IMG/VR virus record: IMGVR_UViG_3300008459_000423 | Span: 1-23,168 of that record | Source: a virus | DNA length: 23,168 bases | Reading direction: 5' to 3' (one strand) | Part shown: positions 7,364-12,979 of the stretch, one piece after another | How positions within the stretch are numbered: the stretch's first letter is position 1 | How the letters are laid out: the number at the start of each line of letters is the position of its first letter | Made by a program: the position numbers and the translations under genes | The notes under the pieces: generated by a model | What the model was told of the DNA's origin: nothing | Databases searched by the model: none | Seen by the model: the letters and a program-made list of their open reading frames with translations, nothing else

Positions 7364-7876
7364 TTATAAATATGGTCGCAACTCATTTAATGTTGTGTTT
7401 AGATCTATGTGTAGTATTGCTACACCCTTTTTTGCTGCCCACTGCTCTACATTTCTACGATAATCATCTATTAAAATGCTATATTGATCAGCATAGTTCT
7501 GTTTCATTTTAGCTGGAACAAATATGCCTTTGTAATTACCTAAATTCTTTTTGATCCACGTTTTTTTACCTTCTACACTCGATGGATCTTCTGATGGTGC
7601 TGATAATAGGGTTGGGTTGTATTTTTTTATTGTTTTCCACAACTCCTGTCCACCCTTCATCCAAGGTAATGTTGCCCACCAATTTGCACCCTCATCATTT
7701 ATCAGTTTCCAAGCTGCTCTAACATCATATTCTTGCACATACTCATCAAAGGTGTAACCACCAGACAAATCTCTATAGGCGCCATTGAAATCACAAAGCA
7801 CACCATCCATGTCACAGTAAATTGTGTACCCTTTGTCTGTTGTGGACTCACTTAGTATGTTAATGAGTTTAATCAT
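7364..7876 (-). CDS. HAD-superfamily 5'(3')-deoxyribonucleotidase-like phosphatase with leader peptide
   Basis: This 170-residue protein has the HAD core motifs: motif I YCDMDGVLCDF with nucleophile D22 and acid D24, motif II LLSAPS with S92, a motif III lysine near 123-125 (PAKMK), and motif IV ILIDDYRRN with D137/D138. The layout matches the 5'(3')-deoxyribonucleotidase family, which removes phosphate from (d)NMPs, although the substrate is inferred. In phage it could recycle host nucleotides. The first ten residues, MIKLINILSE, lie outside the HAD fold and match the leader shared by neighbouring genes, with LSE at 8-10 as a possible prohead-protease site. The start overlaps the upstream stop through ATGATTAA. 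Confidence 0.88.
   Translation of the reverse strand: MIKLINILSESTTDKGYTIYCDMDGVLCDFNGAYRDLSGGYTFDEYVQEYDVRAAWKLINDEGANWWATLPWMKGGQELWKTIKKYNPTLLSAPSEDPSSVEGKKTWIKKNLGNYKGIFVPAKMKQNYADQYSILIDDYRRNVEQWAAKKGVAILHIDLNTTLNELRPYL
7365..7372 (-). promoter_or_regulatory. TATTTATA motif at end of HAD gene, before the next gene
   Basis: CCATATTTATAAAAAACAC overlaps the last codons and stop of the HAD gene and ends 15 bases before the ATG at 7349. The downstream A-run matches that of the copy before the portal gene. Confidence 0.35.
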
Positions 7877-8111
7877 TTGATTTGAACCAGTTGGAACAAT
7901 ATTGACTTGGATCTTTTATTGGATCTCCACCTTTTTTTGTGAGTAGAGTCTCAGTTCCCATATACTTTACATAATCTTCATTATTGCACATATGTACACC
8001 CTCCTTTATGTAATAGAACTTACATACATGACAACCAAATCCTTGCTTTGAGTGCATGTAAGGAGCATATTGCTCTTTTTTATCCTCTAATATTTCTTTT
8101 AACTTAATCAT
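7869..8111 (-). CDS. Small Cys-containing protein, possible metal or Fe-S site, with MIKLKEILE leader
   Basis: Using the ATG at 8111, this protein has 80 residues; a TTG seven codons upstream (8132) is possible but would overlap the upstream gene more and spoil the shared leader. After the leader MIKLKEILEDKKEQ comes a domain with four cysteines: GCHVCKFYY (CxxC), MCNNEDYV, and YCSNWF near the C-terminus. The CxxC...C...C spacing with flanking aromatics suggests a zinc or iron-sulfur site, in the style of high-potential iron-sulfur-like small proteins, but the cluster type cannot be told. ILE at 7-9 could be the protease signature. Both ends overlap neighbouring genes by ATGATTAA junctions. 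Confidence 0.8.
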   Translation of the reverse strand: MIKLKEILEDKKEQYAPYMHSKQGFGCHVCKFYYIKEGVHMCNNEDYVKYMGTETLLTKKGGDPIKDPSQYCSNWFKSND

Positions 8112-8406
8112 TTGGTACGTACATATAGACAATAGGTTTTGTAGGATCTACTGGTTGTTTGTTATGTAAATAAAAGCCATTCTCACCATAAACATTGTTT
8201 ATTTTGTTTAGTAGCGTTTGAACAATTTGTGTTTCTCCAAACCTACTTAACGCTTTAAACAATCTAGTTTGATCTTGTGGATATACGTAGATATTGCCTT
8301 TTGGACACTGCTCTAAAGTAAAATACAAATCAACTAACTGCAATGGAATTTTCATTCCACCTAAATTAGTCATCTCCTCCTTAAGTAGTGATTTAAGCTT
8401 TATCAT
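8104..8406 (-). CDS. Small unknown protein with MIKLKSLLKEE leader
   Basis: This 100-residue protein begins MIKLKSLLKEEMTNLGG, the clearest copy of the shared leader, with LKE at residues 8-10. The rest looks like a small alpha/beta domain (about 18-100) with LVDLYFTLEQ, DQTRLFKALSRFGETQIVQT and a C-terminal strand PIVYMYVPND. No motif or family is recognised. Its start lies 14 bases inside the upstream gene, and its stop overlaps the next gene through ATGATTAA. It is therefore the first of three consecutive genes that all start MIKL and are coupled in the same way. Confidence 0.78.
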   Translation of the reverse strand: MIKLKSLLKEEMTNLGGMKIPLQLVDLYFTLEQCPKGNIYVYPQDQTRLFKALSRFGETQIVQTLLNKINNVYGENGFYLHNKQPVDPTKPIVYMYVPND

Positions 8407-8719
8407 CCTTCTTCATTGCTTTTTTAATGGCCTTATCTCTAGAGCCTTTAAATTCCGCCTCTGGTGATTCAATTTCACCATCTTTATCATAATCCTTTTC
8501 AGCTTTTTCTTCTTTCAATGCTTTACGGATTTCAGTGCGGATATATTCGCGTAGTATTTGTTCTTTTGTCATTGTGTTATTTTCGTTAGCGTTTATATGT
8601 AATGCAGCTAGATACTTGCGTAGTGATTCTCTATCACCAGCTGTTGATCCAACTCTTTTTCCTGTATCTTTTTTGTAGACAACGTACTTGTCACCTACTT
8701 TTTTGTATTTGTAAGGCAT
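8393..8719 (-). CDS. Two-module small protein with EF-hand-type loop and type 2 leader-like helix
   Basis: The ATG at 8719 is chosen because it follows the upstream stop by one base; the GTG start at 8776 would overlap the previous gene by 56 bases. The product has 108 residues. Module one (1-47) is a compact piece with GDKYVVYKKDTGKRVGST and LRKYLAALH. Module two starts at an internal Met (MTKEQILREYIRTEIRKALK, about 50-69) and resembles the N-termini at 185-379 and 6372-6707. It is followed by DYDKDGEIESPE (76-87), an exact fit to the 12-residue EF-hand calcium loop (DxDxDGxIxxxE), and a basic tail. Calcium binding is inferred from this single loop. The second module may derive from, or be translated as, a separate gene. 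Confidence 0.75.
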   Translation of the reverse strand: MPYKYKKVGDKYVVYKKDTGKRVGSTAGDRESLRKYLAALHINANENNTMTKEQILREYIRTEIRKALKEEKAEKDYDKDGEIESPEAEFKGSRDKAIKKAMKKDDKA

Positions 8720-8720
8720 A

Positions 8721-9164
8721 TTACCATTTTCTGCAGGACCAATATCTTGCTTTGTGCTTTGGTCCAGGATTATCACAATTGTGTCGAGCTCTGAATGATT
8801 TTCTTCGTTCAGGGTTAGATTTTTTTATTCTCATGTTAGGATCACCAAAGTTGACTTTTACAACATTGTCACCCTTCTTAACATACACTTTAAACTTCTT
8901 AACATCACCTCTCATTGGTTTATTAAGAGGCACTGTACGACCTTGATACTCAGCTTCTGTTAGTGGAAATTTTCCAGCTTTAATGTCTTCAAGTAATGCT
9001 ATGGCACACTTGTTGCATATATCCATTTCAGATACTGCATTAATCTTCTTAGCGGCTGCTACGGCTTTGTTATACTCTTCAGAACCTTTACGTGCAGGTT
9101 TTTCACCACGAGCTCTCTTTGCTCGTATATTGTGCCAAAGTCCTTTTGATTCTTCGTTCATCAT
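8721..9164 (-). CDS. Basic Cys-containing phage protein with internal LTE/A site
   Basis: This 147-residue protein has three parts. An N-terminal segment, GLWHNIRAKRARGEKPARKG (about 7-26), is a motif I associate with small conserved phage proteins (DUF5872-like). A middle helix with MDICNKCAIALLEDI follows. A strongly basic C-terminal part starts LTEAEYQGRTVPLNKPMRGD (68-87) and ends with RRKSFRARHNCDN and YWSCRKW. The last part looks able to bind nucleic acid. LTE followed by A (68-71) is an ideal gp21-type cleavage site, which would separate the basic part from the N-terminal half. The start overlaps the upstream stop as ATGA. The biochemical function is unknown; a virion-internal protein is an inference. 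Confidence 0.82.
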   Translation of the reverse strand: MMNEESKGLWHNIRAKRARGEKPARKGSEEYNKAVAAAKKINAVSEMDICNKCAIALLEDIKAGKFPLTEAEYQGRTVPLNKPMRGDVKKFKVYVKKGDNVVKVNFGDPNMRIKKSNPERRKSFRARHNCDNPGPKHKARYWSCRKW

Positions 9165-9769
9165 TTCTTTAGATATTTTGATAACTCACCACCAATTGCA
9201 GCTGCTTCAATTTGTAAGTCCATTACTTGATCATGTGTAAGTGCGTTTTTCTTGTAGAAGTCTATTCCTAAAACAGCTATTAGTCTATTATCAATGTTTC
9301 TCACTGTTAATAAATATGACGATTTTGTACCACTTTCTTCTGCTATATACTTCAAACCAAATGTTGCAACAGCTGGATCTGTATAATCTGCTATTGCTAT
9401 GTAATTGTGTTCTGATAATTGTTTTAGACTTTTTGAGAAGAGATGTACTGGTATGTTTTGAAAATTGTTTCTTACTGAGAACTTATTGTCCTTTACTACC
9501 TCATAAAACATGCTAAACTTTTGTATGCTTTTACCAGTTGGGTAGTAATGACCTCCATTATGGAATTGCAGAATATATAGCCTGTCAGCTTCATATTCCT
9601 CTATTAGCTCATATAGCTTTTCTTCAACCTTTTCGCCAAATACAAAGGCATCGTTGAGTGGGTCTTTTGCAGCTTCAAATCTCTTTGCTGCGTATTTAAC
9701 AACAATTGGTCCAAAAACTCCGGATATAAATGCTGCCAAAATTGGTATCCATTCTACTGGTATTTTCAT
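9161..9769 (-). CDS. Membrane-anchored GAF-like domain protein
   Basis: This 202-residue protein starts with an uncleaved-looking hydrophobic segment (WIPILAAFISGVFGPIVVKYA, about 7-27) followed by basic residues (AAKRFEAAK). That predicts an N-terminal membrane anchor with the rest in the cytoplasm. Residues 45-200 look like a GAF-type sensory fold: a helix, then DRLYILQFHNGGHYYPTGKS (63-82), a central variable region, and strands SSYLLTVRNIDNRLIAVLGIDF (about 150-171) with a final helix. The GAF assignment comes from fold-like pattern and not from a diagnostic residue. No output domain (kinase, cyclase, HTH) is attached. In a phage this might sense a ligand or modify membrane signalling in the host; both are guesses. 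Confidence 0.8.
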   Translation of the reverse strand: MKIPVEWIPILAAFISGVFGPIVVKYAAKRFEAAKDPLNDAFVFGEKVEEKLYELIEEYEADRLYILQFHNGGHYYPTGKSIQKFSMFYEVVKDNKFSVRNNFQNIPVHLFSKSLKQLSEHNYIAIADYTDPAVATFGLKYIAEESGTKSSYLLTVRNIDNRLIAVLGIDFYKKNALTHDQVMDLQIEAAAIGGELSKYLKK

Positions 9770-9771
9770 AC

Positions 9772-10224
9772 TTACTTATTAAGTTGTTGTTTCAGTTCAT
9801 CTAGTTGTGGTTTAACAATTTCTTCAACTCTTTTTACAGAATTACCAGTCCATGTTTCCACTTCTCCATCTTCTGTAACAAACGACTTATTTGCTGTGTT
9901 TTGAAAGTATTCATTGAAAAACACATCTAAGTCTGCAACATAACCCTTTGCATTTGCTAGCACTCGTGCTTGCTCATACTCTTGGTATTTACCTTGTTTA
10001 AGCAATTCATGCTCAAAATCTATAGTACAATCTAAACACAACGTATTAAACTTATAAAACTTCTCGTCTATATGTTTAATTGCTTTACTGCATTTTGGAC
10101 AGCATAATGGTGTTTGTAAATTTTTTCTAACTTGTGAAAATTTACTAATAGTACGCTTGATACCATTTTTAATGGTCCAAGTTTTACCTTTTTCTGTCCA
10201 GATTTCTCCTTCTTGTCGTAACAT
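9772..10224 (-). CDS. Zinc-ribbon-like protein of unknown function
   Basis: This 150-residue protein has two CxxC knuckles, CCPKCSK (about 42-48) and LCLDCTI (about 62-68). They are about 20 residues apart, which is the spacing of a zinc ribbon. The N-terminal 40 residues are basic and aromatic (GEIWTEKGKTWTIKNGIKRT), and the C-terminal 80 residues are acidic and helical, ending in a short coiled-coil-like stretch (EEIVKPQLDELKQQLNK). It starts one base after the upstream stop and ends two bases before the next start. Zinc binding and a contact with nucleic acid or protein are plausible; no specific role can be given. It has no MKLK-type leader. Confidence 0.82.
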   Translation of the reverse strand: MLRQEGEIWTEKGKTWTIKNGIKRTISKFSQVRKNLQTPLCCPKCSKAIKHIDEKFYKFNTLCLDCTIDFEHELLKQGKYQEYEQARVLANAKGYVADLDVFFNEYFQNTANKSFVTEDGEVETWTGNSVKRVEEIVKPQLDELKQQLNK

Positions 10225-10225
10225 A

Positions 10226-10576
10226 TTATTCTTCCTCTGCTCTTGGTTTTAATTGATATTTTTCAATAATGTACTGCATATTGTTGTTCAATCTTTTTGC
10301 AGCTTTATTTAGTTCTTTTCTAACGGCAAGTTCAAACTTCTCCTTCTCAGCTTGATCTGTTACTACTTTGTAGTACTCCTTACCACCAGTAGAGCTGACA
10401 CTAATTGTGAAGCTCAGTTCTGGCTTTCCGGTTTCACCTACATTAGAAAACTTGTGATCTAAGTGTAATGTAAGGTTAAGCAGTGGTGATTCACCAATTG
10501 CTTCCTTTTTTTCTGTGAGTGGAACTTCTGTTTCTTTTAGAATTTCCTTCTGCAATATGCTTTTTAATTTCATCAT
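10226..10576 (-). CDS. Small unknown protein with MMKLKSILQKEILKE leader
   Basis: This 116-residue protein begins MMKLKSILQKEILKETEVP, a copy of the shared leader with LKE at 13-15. The body (about 30-116) has strands LLNLTLHLDHKF and ELSFTISVSS, a Gly-rich turn, then two helices of charged residues ending KPRAEEE. No catalytic motif or family is recognised. It starts immediately after the stop of the upstream nucleotidyltransferase/ligase-like gene and is separated from the next by one base. A second in-frame ATG follows directly, so the first Met may not be used. Confidence 0.8.
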   Translation of the reverse strand: MMKLKSILQKEILKETEVPLTEKKEAIGESPLLNLTLHLDHKFSNVGETGKPELSFTISVSSTGGKEYYKVVTDQAEKEKFELAVRKELNKAAKRLNNNMQYIIEKYQLKPRAEEE

Positions 10577-12457
10577 TTAGAATTTTAAATATCCTAATAT
10601 TTGGTTGATTGGTGCAAATGCACCGGTTAACTTATATAGCTTTCCATTATAAGTGAAAACTAGTCCTTCGGTAGGTACAATTGTATCCATACCACCAATA
10701 TCTTTTATGCGCTCCAATTCTCTCTTTAGAAACTTCAATGCCGCATCTGCATCAGTATAATCAGGAGATGCAGCAGCTTGACGTATTTGTGTGATTGCTG
10801 CGTTTAAATCCTTCTTAATCTGTCTAACTGATTGATCTGGGTTCAGTGTTACTAGGTTTTCAAGATTCTTCAACACTCTACCACCTAATTTTAAAAACAA
10901 CATTTCAATTGGTCTGCCAGCAACTTTTTTCTGATCATTCACACCTGAGCGATCAAAGTTTACCATCCAGTTTCTGAAATCTTCGTTGTTTACTAACTTG
11001 TATATTTGTTTAATGGATGTTGACTTATCGGTAAAAGCCCATCTATTAATTAATAGTTGTAGTACTTGATTTGGTATTTTGTATCTATAACTCTTTGCGT
11101 TTTGTGTAATATAATCTTTCCACCAATTGTAGAAATACAATGACAACTTATCATCCTTTTTCAATCCATACTTATTTTTTAAGCTTTCTAATTCTTGAGT
11201 GTATTCAACTCTCTTGCTTTCATAATCCTGATCTGGTTTTACAGTAGCAGGATCTGTTGCTCTTATTTGATAAGTTTTTTGGTTTTGTGCTTTTTGTTGC
11301 TCAATAGCTGTCTGCAGTCTCTTAACTGGCTCTTGTGTCTCATCAACAACATTACCGTTTTCATCGTAGGTTTTCACATGGTGTAGTCTTAATTGCGCTG
11401 CACCATATGGTATTACATTAGTTGTTCCTGGATACAGTACTTCTAAAGATATAAAATTTTTACCATTTTGGAAAATTTCTGCCTTTTCTTTTGGTGATAA
11501 GTTTTTAACTGCACTGTCAAGATCTCTCATTGCCTCAACAAATGCCACTTGTATTTCACCTCTATTACTAAACTGCTTTTTCATTTGGTTAATGCTCAGT
11601 GAGTTTTCCCCAAAGTTTTTTAGCTGTGTTTTATTTCTTGCTGCTACAAGCTGACCATCTTTATATGATACCATTAGGTTTTGGCCATCAAGCTTCTCTT
11701 GTGCCAGGTCTAGCTTTCCAGACAATGCACCATCAATCATGTTCTCAATATCTGCAAAGGTCAAGTCCATATCTTCATATGGATGTGCTAAGTGACCTGC
11801 ACCTCCTCCTTCATTGATGATTTGTGTGCTTATATTTTCTTGTACTGATTTTTTCAACACTTTGTATATTTTTAAAGCAGTTTCTTTTGGTACATCTGGA
11901 TAATTGGTCATAAAGTTTTTTAAGTTGTCAGATTTTAAATCTGATCTTAAAACAGACGCACTAACACCCTTACCATTAAAATTATCGGATCTACCTTTGT
12001 ATAGTAGAGGTTTTGGATCTACTGGTAGTTCTTGTACAGACACTCCTGGTCTTGCATATTTACCACCATCGTTATGGTCTTGTACAAACTTTTGTACTCT
12101 TTGATAATCATCACCCTTTTTGCTTGATGCCAAGGCATATGCTCCTGGTGATGCTTTTTCAATGAACTTGTATGCTGCTGTTAGTGGAGATTCAACTTCT
12201 GTTTTTTGCACTTCAACATTGGGCACATCTTGCAACAATAGTTGCCATGCTTTCATTGACTGTTCTCTTGTTATACCATCTCTAGTAGTTGGTCCAACTA
12301 AGATAATGACTTTTGATACTTGTGGTAGACCATAATAAGTCATTACTAGCTCCAAATGGCCAGCATGAGGTGGTTTAAATCCACCAGGAAGTAGTACTGT
12401 TACCCCCTTTGTCTCCTCAATCAAGGATTCTATTAAATACTGTGCTAAACTGTTCAT
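10577..12457 (-). CDS. Fusion of HIGH-type nucleotidyltransferase and nucleic-acid-ligase-like domain
   Basis: This 626-residue protein has two enzyme-like halves. Residues 19-205 form a cytidylyltransferase/NMN-adenylyltransferase-type domain: PGGFKPPHAGHLELV with HAGH at 31-34, and GVSASVLRSDL (164-174) resembling the ISxTxxR motif. Residues 250-626 carry covalent nucleotidyltransferase (ligase) motifs: EKLDGQN with K255 (motif I, KxDG), ARNK with R274, FISLEVLYP with E339 (motif III), EGLVFTY at 597-603 (motif IV), and KLYKLTG at 606-612 (motif V). The segment between motifs III and IV is unusually long (about 255 residues). The ligase motifs are seen directly; ligase activity is inferred. 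The N-terminus MNSLAQYLIESLIEE has LIE at 8-10 and 12-14, as in the leader peptides. Substrates are unknown. Confidence 0.82.
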   Translation of the reverse strand: MNSLAQYLIESLIEETKGVTVLLPGGFKPPHAGHLELVMTYYGLPQVSKVIILVGPTTRDGITREQSMKAWQLLLQDVPNVEVQKTEVESPLTAAYKFIEKASPGAYALASSKKGDDYQRVQKFVQDHNDGGKYARPGVSVQELPVDPKPLLYKGRSDNFNGKGVSASVLRSDLKSDNLKNFMTNYPDVPKETALKIYKVLKKSVQENISTQIINEGGGAGHLAHPYEDMDLTFADIENMIDGALSGKLDLAQEKLDGQNLMVSYKDGQLVAARNKTQLKNFGENSLSINQMKKQFSNRGEIQVAFVEAMRDLDSAVKNLSPKEKAEIFQNGKNFISLEVLYPGTTNVIPYGAAQLRLHHVKTYDENGNVVDETQEPVKRLQTAIEQQKAQNQKTYQIRATDPATVKPDQDYESKRVEYTQELESLKNKYGLKKDDKLSLYFYNWWKDYITQNAKSYRYKIPNQVLQLLINRWAFTDKSTSIKQIYKLVNNEDFRNWMVNFDRSGVNDQKKVAGRPIEMLFLKLGGRVLKNLENLVTLNPDQSVRQIKKDLNAAITQIRQAAASPDYTDADAALKFLKRELERIKDIGGMDTIVPTEGLVFTYNGKLYKLTGAFAPINQILGYLKF

Positions 12458-12978
12458 TACTTATAAATAGCTGCTTTTTCTGTATTAGTGCTGAGTTTTT
12501 GTACTTGTTGTTCTAATATTTGTATTCTATTTTGTAATTCTTGGATTACCTCAACAAGTGATCCAATATTATTGTGTGGTTGCTTGAATAATACGTCCTC
12601 TAATACAACCTTTCCATCTACGAACAATCTGTAATCTGTGAACATATGCTCTTCTGGTGATTGTCCTATATAAATCTTTTCTGTGTTTCTTAGTGATATT
12701 AACTCTCTCTTCTCAACTTGCTTTGTTAATGGGTTGTAGGATAGATACTTTGTAAAGAGAAATATACGGTCCTCTTTCATTTGTTTATCCATTTGAGGTA
12801 AACCAACTCTTAAATTAAATGGATTATCACTGTGCTTTTGTGTTATTTCCACAAAGTTTTCACCTTGCCATGGCTGATAGATATTCTTCAGTTTGATTCT
12901 ACCAATGATAGATGGGCCACCAATTCCCTCAATTGGGGGAAATGATATTTTGGATTTTTTAATTGATCTAGATATCAT
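12457..12978 (-). CDS. Unknown protein with C-terminal coiled coil, probably virion-associated
   Basis: The ATG at 12978 follows the upstream stop by one base and is preferred over a TTG at 12987. The product has 173 residues. A mostly beta-looking body includes IGGPSIIGRIKLKNIYQPW, IFLFTKYLSYNPLTKQVEKREL and DYRLFVDGKVVLEDVLF. It ends in a coiled coil (about 138-165) with SLVEVIQELQNRIQILEQQV. It directly follows the gene for the 1136-residue virion protein and shares one base with the start of the next gene. The coiled coil could mediate trimerisation, as in tail or whisker-type proteins, or could mark a dedicated chaperone; neither is proven. Confidence 0.78.
   Translation of the reverse strand: MISRSIKKSKISFPPIEGIGGPSIIGRIKLKNIYQPWQGENFVEITQKHSDNPFNLRVGLPQMDKQMKEDRIFLFTKYLSYNPLTKQVEKRELISLRNTEKIYIGQSPEEHMFTDYRLFVDGKVVLEDVLFKQPHNNIGSLVEVIQELQNRIQILEQQVQKLSTNTEKAAIYK
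12462..12469 (-). promoter_or_regulatory. TATTTATA motif before the nucleotidyltransferase/ligase-like gene
   Basis: GCTATTTATAAGTAATG overlaps the last codons of the upstream gene and ends 4 bases before the ATG at 12457. The motif here also encodes residues of the upstream protein (IYK), so part of the match could be coding coincidence. Confidence 0.3.
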
Positions 12979-12979
12979 G

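Noticed and set aside
8720-8776. Extended GTG start for the EF-hand-loop protein
   Set aside because: It would overlap the previous gene by 56 bases; the ATG at 8719 follows the previous stop by one base.
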